From Acridotheres tristis (Eukaryota > Chordata > Aves > Passeriformes > Sturnidae), in assembly GCA_037013685.1 (NCBI GenBank), contig CM072905.1, positions 8,646,991-8,710,990 of the forward strand: a DNA stretch of 64,000 bases, written 5' to 3'. The position numbers were made by a program, and so were the translations under genes. This document shows positions 38,130 through 50,800 of this stretch, one piece after another. Below the pieces are notes generated by a model. That model was not told where the DNA came from. It saw only the letters and a program-made list of their open reading frames with translations, and made no database searches. Positions within the stretch are counted from its first letter, which is position 1, and each line of letters begins with the position of its first letter.

Positions 38130-38620
38130 CCCCTCAGGGAGGGGAGACCCTCCCCAGCCAGGCTCCGGCCCTGCAAAACCCACCCGAGCGCCGCGTTCTA
38201 CTCCTCCGCACCCGAGGCCTCCCTCCACCCTCAGCGTCCCCAGCCCCGTGCCCGCCGTACCTGCCCGGGCTCCGGCCGCGTTCTAAACGATCCGCGGCCG
38301 CCTCCGCGCTGGTCCCGCCTCAGGGATGGACGGACGCGCCCGCCGCCATTTTGGGTGAGGGCAGAGATGGGACGTGAACCTCCTTCCCCTCCCGTGAGGG
38401 CGGCGCCGCGCCAAGATGGCGGCGCGCTGCCAGTACTCAGCATGGCGCCTGAGCCCGCGGATACTGCTGAAGTAAGAGTGTCCATGTTTCCTTGGTTGTA
38501 TTACTTTAGCGGTGCTTTGAAAGAGCAGAAACCTCGCGTGGCGAGAGGAGTGAACTGCTATAGGGTGAGGGTGGCTGTGGGGGAGAGCCTCAGTGGACCG
38601 AGCCGCCATGGGTGATGTGG
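38130..38620. promoter_or_regulatory. CYBC1: CYBC1 promoter and untranslated first exon, with YY1-type motifs
   Basis: A CpG-rich stretch holds a good splice donor on the minus strand at 38260/38259 (GGGCAG then GTACGG), which is the likely end of the untranslated CYBC1 exon 1. Two YY1-type motifs in opposite orientation lie upstream of it: GCCGCCATTTTGGG at about 38343 and CCAAGATGGCGGC at about 38411. A weaker third (GCCGCCATGGG) lies near 38602. YY1 sites of this form mark many TATA-less vertebrate promoters. The exact start site is not visible. Confidence 0.65.
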
Positions 38621-38814
38621 ACATGGCACCTTGCATGAGGGGGTTGGGGAGGGCAGGGGAGCCCCTCGCTGGAACAGAGCTCCCCTGGGGACTGTCCCCA
38701 GGCTCGGGCAGTCCCTGTGCAGGCCAGAAAACCTCTGGGTTCTCGATGGTTCACTTGGGGCACGGCTGCCACAAAAGCGCTGGTGCTGCGCCTCGGCTGC
38801 GGCACAGTCACGGA

Positions 38815-38895
38815 GGAGCTGGGTTGGAAGGGCCCTGTGGAGATCACTCAGTGCAAGCCCTGCTGACACACCTTGAGCAGCTGACACAGAAACCA
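38815..38895 (-). mobile_element. CR1-like LINE fragment, antisense
   Basis: The block 'gagctgggttggaagggccctgtggagatcactcagtgcaagccctgctgacac' in pieces resembles the antisense 3' end of CR1. It is short and degraded, and lies just outside the CYBC1 promoter. Confidence 0.65.
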
Positions 38896-41800
38896 AGGTG
38901 CCTTTGGAATTCTGCAGAGAGGTGGTGCCGATTGTAGGAGCTCTCTAAACACGGGCACAGGATCTAGTTTAGGAAGGAGATTTTTTTTTTTCCTGCACGG
39001 GGTGCAAGGTGGAGGTTTCCACAGATCAAGCACACCAAAGCTTTTAACTACTTATCCATTTTAGCAAGCAAAGACGTTAGTGTTCACTGGCTACAAGCTA
39101 CACAGTTCTCTTACTGACCAGTATTCTGTCTTCTATTGGTTAATGATTGACTTCTCATGCTAATATGCATGCTCAGTCTTTCCTTCTTGTAGGTGAGTTT
39201 CTTACGTCAGTGGTGGCAGATTCCCCCTGCCAGAATTACCTTTTACCCAGTTGGAGCTGATTTCAGCACAGTTGCTGAGTTGGCTTTATTTCTTTCCTCC
39301 TTATCTTGGGAGTTCTTGCTGGATGGCCCCTAAATTCTTCATTCTTTATGTCCACTGCCAGTGGGCATCCTTTTTTCTCAGACTTTGTTAACCTCTGCTA
39401 GGTCTGAGATCATTAAAGCATGGCAAGCCCTAGACTTTAACAAGGCAATTCCACCAACAAATAACTTATTTTTTCTAACACCTGGACATCACTTGTATTT
39501 GAAAAGCAGAAATATCAGTGATAATCTTACAGGTCTAACACTGATGTCGTGAGTTTTGGGAATTGTACATCAGCTGAAGGCTTGGGTTTGAAAATCTGTT
39601 ATTTGGGGAGGAAAGTTTCTAATTCACTCGAAATACAGAGTAATTTTCTTGTTGAGGACAAATAGGCTGCATTTGGAAAATCTCTTGTGTTTCATTCAAA
39701 CATCATTCACATGGGAAAATTGTTCAATCCATTAGAGCAACTGCCTATGTCAGGCTGGATGGGTGAAGTGCAGACATCTGTAGTTTAGCTTAACTTCTTA
39801 AATTCCCTTTATGTAAATCAGTGTGTAATTTCATCTACAAATGATATTTGGTCCTCTCTCAATTGCACAGGAATGTCCTTCCTGAATGAAATTCTCAATT
39901 TCCGGCTTCTTTTCTGAATATGAATATATTCTGGTGTATTTGCTCAGGGCCATGACATGATGCAAGTTTGTTTAGCTGTTCTCAACACTATTCTGGTGAA
40001 CTGAGATTTTGATCAGTGGTTTTTTCATAACAATCCAGAGTGAAGATAGAGGGGAAAAAATCCCCAGAATCCATGGCACAGACATTTAAGTGTCAGTAGT
40101 GGAAAAAAACAACTGATGTGCAGTTTCTGTGTAAGTGTCTTAATGGGAAAAGGCAGTGAAGAACTGCAAGAATGAGCTGGCTTGATTGTGAGTCACAAGG
40201 TACCAGCTGCTAGATTTGGATGAAAAATAGGAAGTAATAACTATCACGTGTGCTCAACCCAAACAAGCAGCTGACTGAGTCTTCTGGGAAGAAATTTATG
40301 TCTAATTAGCTGTCAATCAGTTTTTATGAGCAACTGGTTTCTCTGGAAACCAAATGTTAAGCCGTTTTGATTGATATAAGACAAAAGATTTCTTGTGTCT
40401 AGAGCAGAGTGAAATAAGCAAGAAATTAATCTGTCCCCTCCACTCAGCATAAACCACACAGCATATGTTTTATTATGGTGTTACTAACTGCAAAAATAAC
40501 AGCAACTCTGCTTCTTCAGAGGTCACACTAGGATAACCTGATATGACTTAATTTAATTATGAAGTTACAGAGAAATGTTTTCAACAATGGGAAATCGCAT
40601 ACATATACACACAATCAAAACAAATACAGCCAGGATCCTTGTAAGCTTCTGCTATCCATTAATGATTCTTACAGCATTTTTTTCTAAAATCTGGGGATCT
40701 TACACCAGCTCTTTGGAGTAGGTGAGTGCTGTTATGCCTACCAATAGGAAAAGGAAGAACTAACATTTTGAAAGCCTGATCCTGGACTTAAAGAACAAAA
40801 TTAATTCCAAACCACATTGCTGCAGAAACAAAAACTATTTTCCAAAGTAAACAATTCAGGAATATGTGATTGGCTATTTGCAGATTTCTTCCTCAACAAT
40901 GTAAAAATAGATTCTGTGGAAGTGTTTATGTTCTATTTGTGTAGTAAACACACTTGTAACTTTTAAGTCATTGATCTAAACCCAAGAACGTGCAGAAAGA
41001 ACAGATCTGGCCTTTATTTTGAATTAGTTTGACATGTCTGTCATTCTAGTGCTTTTTCCTATTTCAGACCATTTTCTTAAATATTCTTTTCTAACTCCTT
41101 ATACTTTTTTTTTCTACACTAAGGTCTTTAACTTCGGAATTAAGCTGTGCAATAAGCGTGTGATCTTACTAACATACCAGGCTAAATTCCCAGAGTGCTT
41201 GGTTGGAAGCAGCACCAAATGCTTTGGCTGGACAGAATTGGCTGCGAGTCCTGTTAGAAATGAGCTCATCCCACAGAACCCCCTGACCTCGATGGGAACA
41301 GTGTGTGTGCAGCCTGCAGAGCACAGATTTCATGGAACACATGGTTACCAACTGTAGCCAAGATTTATTGCCCAATTCTGACAGCTGTGGAGTGACATGT
41401 GCTGTCACTATGGCAAGGAGGATTTACAGCTGGCACTGCCCTGCAGGACTGATACAAAGCCTGTAACACTTTGCAGTTGTTTGCAGCACTCTGTTTTCAC
41501 AGGAAACTTCTCATTTCTCCATTTCATTCAGGGTGTAAGTGCTTCAGGTGCAGGGATAAATGTTACATGGAGCCACAGTGGCCATAAAAGCAAGTGATGC
41601 CTTTAAGTGCTACCTGCTGCTGGCATAGCAAAGCTTTTAGAGAGTGAGGTTTTTGGGAAGCAGCCCTGCAAAGGTGGTAACTTACCTCCCCGAGGCAGAT
41701 TAAAGCAGGATGGTGCTTTCTGGTCTCAGGTTGTCATACCTGGTGTGATGGTTGATCAGAGATCAACTGTTCTGTGGGAAAATGGCATCCGTAGTTAATG

Positions 41801-42184
41801 GGAAGCAGAGAGTGCTCTTGGCAGTAAAATAAATGAGACATCTAATTATCTAATGATTTCACAAATATAATCTTATACTATGCACTGAAACAGAGATTCC
41901 TTGCACACTCTTCAGTTTGTATAAGTTTTAGCTCTTTTTGTTTGAATTTTTAAATTGAAATTAATTCAGTCTAAGTATTCCTAAGATGAAGGATGAAATA
42001 GGGATATTTAATGTATGTACCTAAGATGTCCTCAGTATTTCTGCAAAATGCTTCAATTTCTATGCAGTTCTCTGGTGTTTTCATTGTGAATACAAGAAAT
42101 ATAGGGGGAAATTTAGTCTTGTGCCCTTTGATGACATGGAGAAGAATGTGTTCAATCCAGTCCTGTAACAGATGACTAACTTAT

Positions 42185-42325
42185 TTGACCAGAGATTCCC
42201 ATCCCTGGAAACATTCAAGGCCAGGCTGGATGGGGCTTGCAGCGACCTGGTCTAATGGAAGGGGGGTTTCCACTAGATGACCTTCAAAGGTCCATTCCAA
42301 CCCAAACTACTCTGATTCTCTGAAA
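42185..42325 (+). mobile_element. CR1-like LINE fragment (3' end)
   Basis: Sense CR1 3' end: 'gagattcccatccctggaaacattcaaggccaggctggatggggc' in pieces, then 'gacctggtctaatggaagg', 'ctagatgaccttcaaaggtcc', 'attccaacccaaac' and a worn ATTCT terminus. Confidence 0.9.
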
Positions 42326-43689
42326 TAAAAAATATTTAAAATATGATCTGTGCAGTTACTGAAATATCCAAAACTGACATGTCTTTTGAACAATCACTAT
42401 TATCAGTTTTGGATAATAAATGTAAGTATGATCAGAGTGTGAAACCGGATGATTTTAGCTGTGCCTTTAAGTGCAAATCTCAACATATTTCTAGTTTAGA
42501 ACTTTTCATCCACCCTATCACTTTATGGGCCAATGCAACTACAGCTGTTGTATCCTGGTGGAATAAGGTGGGAGGGTGGCACAGCTTTTCTTGTATGAAA
42601 ATACTCATCCCCAGCAACAAGAAAGATGTCAGATAATGCTTCATTCCAGCAAGTCTGTAGGAAATGCAGATTCTTAGGTCACATAGGAATTGCTCAGGAG
42701 TGCTTGTGGTGCTTTTAAAAAGCTTGGGCTAATATACTAGTATGAAATGTGAGAGCATTTTGGATGAAGAGAACAGAGGCACAGAAAATTATTAACAAAG
42801 CTATTACAATTTGTACCTCAAGCCAATATTAGTGATATTTTTCCAGAATATATGTAAAATGGCATCAGCTTACTTTTCTTTAAGTGGTTAGTATGAAAAC
42901 ATTTCTCTTTGCTTCATCATGGTTAAGCTAAGGAATTCTTGATTTCTCTGACTTCAATGATAACTCACCTATAGTCTGCAAATTTTTTTTAAAAAAGCAC
43001 TACATTCTTCTCTGGGGTTATCTTTAGTATCCTGAAAATGGAACAAGTGTTTAAAGTAGTGTCCTTGGTTACAAACCTCGCTGGCCGTGCCTGTCTCCAG
43101 CCTTTGTGCTCAAAAACCATCTGTGGCTTAAAGCATTACAGGTTACTGTAACGGGAGGGGATTTACCCAGTATTACAGAAAAGTTGCGGTTTAGGCAGGA
43201 AATTGCACGTTTTTTTGAAGTTCTGTGGTTAATTAAGAAAATGTCATTTTACACTTGACAAACTTCTTTGTGTAGCTGTAGGCATTTGCTTGTATGTGTG
43301 TGTTCATGTGGCCCGGGGTTTAAAAAAGCAGCAAAATGTTGATTGAACCTTTCCATCTAAATCCTACAACCTGAGGTTCAAAAAAACGAGGAAACATAAG
43401 CACCTTGATTAATACTCCGGGGCCTTTGAGACTGTAGAAGGTTGAGTCTATTTAATAATCCTGTTCATGAGGATTTGTGATTCCTGCCTGGGAACAGCAT
43501 CGCTGGTACTTGTGTTTTGTTACAGAAATGGGAAATCGCAGCATATTGGCTAAATAAAATGGTGATGATGCTATATTTAGTAACTTGCAGAGTATCATTT
43601 CACTTTAAAGCCATCGGGAAAAAACAAAAATCGGGGGGAAAAATCCGTTGGTACGCTATAACAGAGGAGCGCGTTGTAAAAAATACGCA

Positions 43690-44850
43690 GGGACGCTCCA
43701 GAGAAGCAGCCGGGCGCGGGGACAGCTGCCTGGGGGCTCGCAGCGGCCCGGGGGTCCCATCGGCGCGGGGATCGGGACCGGAACCGGGACTGGCACCGGC
43801 GCGGGGGAGCCCCTCCGCGTACGTGCGGCGGCGCAGGTCCGCAATGAGCCCGGCGGGCGCGGCCGGGGACGTGCCGGGGAGGCGGCGGAGGAGGCGGGGC
43901 CGCCCCGCCCGCTCTGCGGCCACAGGCACAGCCGCGGCGGCAGGTACGGGACCGGCCCTGTGCCCCGCTACCCCCGCGATCGGCTGCGTTAGGGCTTGCG
44001 GGGGATTGCGGCGGTTGTTGTTTTTTTCGCTGTGGAGCTGATGAGGCGCGGCTCGTGCCCGCCCGCTCTCCCGTCGGCTCGGTGCGGGGGGCTCTGAAGA
44101 GCCGGGGGTGCGGCGGCGGCGGCGGGGGCTCCGCTCCCCGTGCGGGGCCAGGGCCGTGCTGCGGGGGCAGCTTCCCCGCGGGGCTCGGCCAGCGCTGTCC
44201 GCCCCGCGTCTCCTCCGAGGCCGCTCGCCGCCGCCCGCAGCGCCGGGGGCCGGCGGCGTTTGCGGGGTAATTCCGGGCGAGGGAATTGCGGGACACGTGA
44301 GCGCGGCGGGGCCGCCCCCGCCCCGGGACCGCCCGGCGGGGCGGGCGCGGCAACAAAGGGCGGCGGGGACGGGCGCACGGCAGGGAGGGCAGCGGGGGCC
44401 GGGCTGGCGGCGGGCGCTGCTCGTGCGGGTCTCACCTCCTGCCCCGCTCTCTCCTGTCCCGCAGCCCCGGCGGCCAGGACCGCGCCGCAAATGAAGTGCG
44501 AGAACTGCACCAAAAAGGTGAGTGCGGCGGCCGGGTCCTGCCCGCCCCCTCGGCTTGCGGGGCGCACCGTCCCGGGGATGGGGGAATGCAGCCGGCGGGG
44601 ACGGCCTCGTCCGGGAGCCCCGGCAGGGAGAGCGGCGCTGGCCGCCGGCCACAAGGTCACCCAGCCCCGCGGCCCGGCCGTGACACCTCCCGAGGGAGCC
44701 CCGAGCGCGTTATCGCCGGGATGTGGCCGTGCCTGTGCCCGGGCGACACGGAGCGCCCTGGGCTCCTCCTGTGCCTGCGCGGGGCAGCCCCTCCGGTTAA
44801 ACCGCCCGGAACTCTCAAACCCGTGAAGCAGGGGAATGCCTGGGAAATTA
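43690..44850. promoter_or_regulatory. NARF: NARF CpG island promoter
   Basis: About 1.1 kb of very GC- and CpG-rich sequence surrounds the NARF start codon. Long open frames on both strands here are side effects of base composition. A pyrimidine tract ending in CCCGCAG at 44458-44464 looks like an acceptor just upstream of the start, so an untranslated first exon inside the island is possible. In human NARF the first exon carries the ATG, so the acceptor may be incidental. Confidence 0.8.
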
Positions 44851-47800
44851 TTTCCGTCGTAGCAATTGCACTTTGAACACAGTCTTGCGTGTGTTCCAAA
44901 ACACTGTAAATAACTGTTTTAGTGGTTAATGACATGAGCATTTCTGTAAAAGTGTTCTTACAGAATAGCGAACAGGATTTGTGTAATCCACGCATGTTAT
45001 GTTTTGTTTCAGGAATGCAGTAAAAAACAGAAAAATGATGATACCCAAAGTACGTCTGTTGATGCACTGAGTTCAAATGATGGCTCTGAAGAGGTAATGT
45101 TCCTTCTAAAACCTGTAGTAGACTCTCTGTTCTTTTGTTTTGTGCATCCCAAAGGAGGTTATAAGGAGACAACTTTCAACTACTAAGTAAACAACAAGCA
45201 GTTGAAAACAATTATGAGCTCTTGTATACATCTACTTAACATGTGAATCAAAATTCTTTTAAAAAGGTGAAATAAAAGCCCTTACTATGCAAACACAAAA
45301 CAGAAATTCTGAGTTCTAAATATTTGGAGTGCTGAATGACTTATATCAAGTCTTCAGAACAGAGACAGAGCTTATATGAAGAAGAGTTTTGATAATACAA
45401 GTGGACAAAATATCTACTTATTCTTTGTAGCTAAGTATTCCTTTTTCTCAAGTGAGCTCCAGATAATGTTGTAGCCAGCAGTGTGTAACTCTTGATCTCA
45501 CAGAATATTTCAATTCAATTCAATTGCAGGACTATGTTCTGTTTATTTTACCTCGTGGTACCAAGCCTAAGCTACCTTGCTGTGAGAGGGACATCTGACT
45601 GAAGAGCTTTAATAGTTCAAGGGAAAGTTTTCTCAGTTGCTTGCTGAGTTGATAGGGACTGTCAGCTCTGAAGCACAGTGCAAATTAAGTTACTAGCATA
45701 TGGACTAAGGGCTAAATTTAGATCTTTGTTTACACTTAAAACATTTTGCAATTTCACAGTAATAGGAGCAGAGCTATGATTGAGATGGAACATATTATTG
45801 TGTTTACCTGTAAATAATCTTGGATATGAAAGTGTCATGGATTGTCCTGCTTTAAACCAAATAGTGACACTGTGTTTGCTTTTCATCTGGCTCATTGCAG
45901 AGGTCTTGAAAATCATTTGATCATTATTAAATAATTGTTTACTTTTACTTTTTTTTTTTTGCCACCAGAAAAATGAGTTTGATACATTGGCTAATGCTAA
46001 AGTACTCCTTAGTGACTGCCTAGCTTGTGACAGTTGCATGACATTGGAAGAAGGAGCCAGAGTTTTCCAACAGAATCAGAAGGAGTTCTTTCGTATTCTC
46101 AACCTTAATAAGGTAAAGTGACCCAAACAGTGACCTGCTGTTTTCCGTGAGGAGAAGGCAGTTACAGAATGACTAAGCAGCTTGGTTTCCCAAGGCAGAT
46201 AATGTGAAGATTTGTCAGGATATGCTTTTTCCAAAGAGGAAGTGAAAACTCCAGGCAACACTTAAAATAATTTTGTACTGGAGTTGCAAGGTCACAGCAC
46301 TTAATGTAAACACCAGAGGAAAGTTACTGCACCTGCAGAAGGAAAATTTATTGGCAATGTGATGATTTCATTACTGCACTAACAAATCATTCTGTAGTTC
46401 ATGTTTGTAGATATTCATACCTTCATTGCTAGGACTGTTCTGGATGGTTTTTGGTGCTAATGTACCCACATTATACAAACCTATGAGGACATGTTTTTGA
46501 AGTTAGAATTCTTTTTAATATATATTCAACCTGACTACATTTTGTCCATATTCTTAGTAAACCTTGTAAGTGGTCTGTTGCTGTCTTATTTTCTGCTGAG
46601 TTCTGTTTTTTCTGGAAGTTAGTTGCTATGTGTAGTGCTCAGATCTTTAAAACCTGATTATTTTAGTTCTGCTCCAGACTTTTGTGCAAAAGCTACTAGA
46701 ATTGAAACTTCTTGATCTGTACACGTTAAAAATATGGTTAATTACATAGCACTTAAATTTTCTTAGAAGGAGTTTAACTCTACATACAGAATGATGTTGT
46801 CATATATGAGAAAATTAGAAGAGAAGGGAGGGAAATAATCTTTAGGGTCACATGGGTCCTGTTAAAAGGGCCTGAATCCTACAACAGCAAGGAAGTCAGG
46901 TACCTTCATCACAACTCCAGGGGTCCAAATGCAGACAGTGAGCAAAGGACAGTGAGAGCTCGGAGTCAGGAGCTCTCCTTGAAGGGTCACTGCCCAGCAT
47001 GTGGATCAGTACAGACTGTGGGCTCTGACCTTTGCAGGGTGACACTTGTCTGTAGCACAGTCCTGCTCTGTCTTCCAAGGGTTCCACTGGTGTGGAAAAT
47101 GTCCCAGCTAAAGCACAAGATTAATCTTCAGCTAAATGCCACAGTCATTAGAGCTGCACGGTTCCACACCATACACTGGGTATTTTCATAGGATTCCTCA
47201 GAGTTTAATAAATGCTGATATGTTGAGAGTCTCATCTTGCCACTTTCCCTCAACAACTGCAGTGATAAAGACACAGGAGCCTTAACAAAAAATCAGATGT
47301 GTAATTTGCTGAATTGTATTTATACCTTCAAACGCCCCTGCTTCTGTAAACATTATTTCTTAATGTTTAAACATACAGCTCTTTTCATATTTGCTAGAAT
47401 ATTTCATCCTACTAGATCATCAGAGGTGCTGAGTGTCCCTTAACTTTCCTTAAGCCATGTGGAAACAGAACCACAGAATTGTCCTAGAAGGGATGGATTT
47501 CCCCTGAGTTATATAAAAGAAACATGGACAGATGATTGGAGATGAGTACTGTCAGGATCAGAGGAACATCCTGTCCTGCTGCAACTTGAGGGTTGTTTCA
47601 CAGGGTTTTTAATGATACAGCCCACTGAAGCAGAAGACTCTTAAGGAATAACTCCAGGAATGGGAAAGGAAGGGAAAGCAAGGAGCCTTATCCTGTTGTA
47701 ATGACTTTTTATTTTCCTTTGTTTCATTTGCCAGAAATGTGATACCTCAAAACACAAAGTGTTGGCAGTGTCGCTATGCCCTCAGTCATTGCCTTATTTT

Positions 47801-50800
47801 GCTGCTAAATTCAATCTCTCTGTGAATGAAGCAGCCAAGAGACTCTGTGGTTTCCTCAAAAGTCTTGGTAAGTTTGTGTTTGGTATGGTGGTGAAGCAGA
47901 AAGGGAGGGATTGTTTTGCTTTCTCAGCAGCCTTCCAGTACCTGAGGGGCTGCGGGAGAGCTGGAGAGGGCTTTGGACACAAGCATGGAGTGAAACAGGG
48001 CAGGGCTAGTATAGATAATAGGAAGAAATGAGGCTGGTGAGGCCCTGGCACAGGTTCCCAGAGAAGCTGTGGCTGCCTCATCCCTGGAAGTGTCCAAGGC
48101 CAGCTTGGAGCAGCCTGGGATCATGGAAGGTGTCCCTGCAGGGGGTGGAACTGGATGAACTTGAAGGTTCCTCCCAAGGAAAAGCAATGGTGGGATTCCA
48201 TTCCATGCTATTTTGTTATGCAGTCCTAAGGTGCTCTTGCACAACCTTGTTCAGAGTTTGAACTGCATGCTCTGTGAAGGTACAGCCAGGCAGCAGTGCC
48301 ACACACACCAGGGTGACAAATGGACTGGAGACATTCCCTGCTCACAGTAAAGGTCACAGAACAGAAGGACATTGTAGAGCCAGCTCCAAAACTTTTGCTA
48401 CCAAGAAATCAGTGAGGGCTTAGTCACAAGCTTCCTTTATAACTTGAGGGAGAAGATAATTCTTATTCTAGGTTCCTTTCAGTCCTTTTGACATATTGTA
48501 TCTCTAGAAAGTTCTCAGTTCTGTTTTTTTCCTGTAATTTGAAATTACAAGAACTGTAGTATCTGCCTGTCTGATGTTAACAAACAGAAATTTCCTTTCC
48601 TGTATTTCCTTTGCTCGTTATATACAAAGTTTATTTAAAAAGCAAAAGCCACATTCCTTATAAGTTTGGGGTTTTTTTTTAATTTACTTGAAGGAAGAAA
48701 AAGGACAGTAATAAACCTATAAACTGTTTCCTCCCATCTCTATCTATATATATTAATTTTTCATGTTTTTTTCTCTGTACCCAGTGTATATTCCTCATCT
48801 CAAAGCATTCCTAAGTTCTGGTGGGCCCCAGTTTTCCTAGAATGCATTCATTATCTACACTCACTTCTGTGGGGATGTGCTCAGTGTTACGTAGGCTTCC
48901 AGGGAGTGTGTTGCTACATGAGCAGCCAGAAGGTGTCTGCTGTGTTGGTGATATGCTCCTGTCCCTCTGCACACGACTGGAGCAGTGGCAGATATGCCTC
49001 TTAGCTGGGTATCATTTTATGTGACTTCAGCATGTGTTTAAAAGAACATTGAGTCAAGAGTCACTGCATGTCACCCAGGAGTCGTGACATCCTGTTCAAT
49101 TGAACTAAAAGTGATAGATGCAAAGTGCTCAGAAGGAAGCAGGGAATGTTTGCAGTGCTGCTTGCAGCATTAGCCCCTTGGTGGTCCTTTTAAACTCAGG
49201 ATGTAGAAGATGTTTTTCCAGTATGTGGCTTTTATTTATGACTGCTGTTTGTGAAAATTTGCAGAGGGGAAGGAATATACCCATTGATCCTTCAAGATTT
49301 TTCATAGACCTGGAACTTTGAAAGGGCTTTGTGAGGTGGGAAACATTCTAGTGATTGCCTGTTCTTTCTGCTTGCTTCCCTAGGGGTGCATTATGTGTTT
49401 GACACCACTATAGCTGCAGATTTCAGTATCCTGGAGAGCCAGAGGGAATTTGTGCAGCGGTACCAACGGAGGAACCAGGAGGAACATGCCTTACCAATGT
49501 TTGCCTCTGCTTGCCCTGGTGAGAACTGATTTATCCATCCTTCCTGCCCTTCAAACTGCTCTCATATGGAGGAATGAGCCCTTTGGGAGCCTTACATAAC
49601 TTAGAGCAGTTTTGATTTGTTTTTGAGGGACACCAAGCACACAGTATTTGTTCCCAGTATCACTGGTCATCCTCAGTACATTTCAGTGCTTGGAACTGAA
49701 AACCAGAGCTGGAATGGAGGAGTTGAGTGGGTGCTGCTTGTGTGTTCAGACCAGAGTGTAACAGGGCGTTTCCTCATTGAAAAGAATCTTAAAGGAGCTT
49801 TGATATAATTAAACCACAACCTCCATTACCTTAAGCAAAGTTCAGAACTTGCTGTTTAAGCCTAGGGGAAAGTAGCAAGTGCCATTCATTGTGATGATTG
49901 TGAGATGGCCATGTCTGACACTTGGAAAGTAATTCTCACGTTAAATGTCACAGACTTGACTCGCTGATGTCTCACTTCTGAGAACCTGGCACCTGAGTGT
50001 TCCGTTATGAGCAGAACCTGCACGTGTAAGAGCTGAAAAGATGCAGAACATGCAGTCACTGTTTACTTTTTCCACGGTTAGCACAGCACCATCTCAATTC
50101 AAGTAAAAAGTCACATTCCTAAAAATGAAGTATCAAAAAGAAGGTAGAAGTAACTCCTTTGCCTAACACCCTCCTCAACTCCACCTTAAAGTTCAGCGTT
50201 GCTTTTCAAAAGACTGATAAAAATACCAAAATATTTCTTGCTAGCTTTGAAATAACTCAAGTGTATTGCATTTATTAAAGACATGTTAAAGTGATGATGA
50301 GTTGCAGTTGGTGACCCCAGAATCTGCTGTTGTCATTGATTAAAAGTTTAAATACTGCTGTTTGAATCATACTTGTTTGTTTGAATTATTTTTGTTTGTT
50401 CTGTGTATTTTGTAGTGGAAGTATCTGGGTTATGCTTTAAGTACTACATGTATGTATTAAAAACATGTCTGTTTTTTACTGTTATCTTAGTGTAACCTCT
50501 TATCTTCAGGAGCAGACATATCATATATTGCTCTTTTTCATATAAAACCTGTGCAGTTGAAACACCCCTGTTACTTAGTTTTGTTGTCTTGTATGTACTT
50601 TAGGTAAAAATCAAAATCCGAGGATTTCTTTTAGAAATTCTGAGATAATTTTAATTTTCTTCATCTGGAAACAGAACTGAGATTATCTGCTGCTCTCAGT
50701 GGAAATACTTTAAAATAGTTACTGGAGCACTTTTCTTGTCCTTGTGTGATCTGCACAAGATAGTTTCTGGTGTCAGTGCTGATTTTGGTGTCAGCTCCCT

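Larger units (their letters stand above)
38621..43680. other. Intergenic region between CYBC1 and NARF
   Basis: About 5 kb between the divergent CYBC1 and NARF promoters is AT-rich and has no protein gene that I recognise. It includes an antisense CR1-like piece near 38815-38895 and a sense piece near 42185-42325. One open stretch near 41124-41355 follows a T-rich tract and an AG but matches no known protein. Confidence 0.6.

Noticed and set aside
41124..41355. Open plus-strand stretch after a T-rich tract and AG, between CYBC1 and NARF
   Set aside because: It could be an exon of a divergent transcript, but the peptide resembles nothing known and no matching donor or partner exon was convincing.
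43595..44660. Long minus-strand open frames (350, 253 and 223 codons) over the NARF CpG island
   Set aside because: Their composition is Ala, Pro, Arg and Gly rich, three frames are open at once, and no family is recognisable. This is expected of very GC-rich sequence with few stop codons.
47464..47505. Possible CR1 terminus ('cacagaattgtcctagaagggatgg')
   Set aside because: It is too short and too diverged to call as a mobile element.
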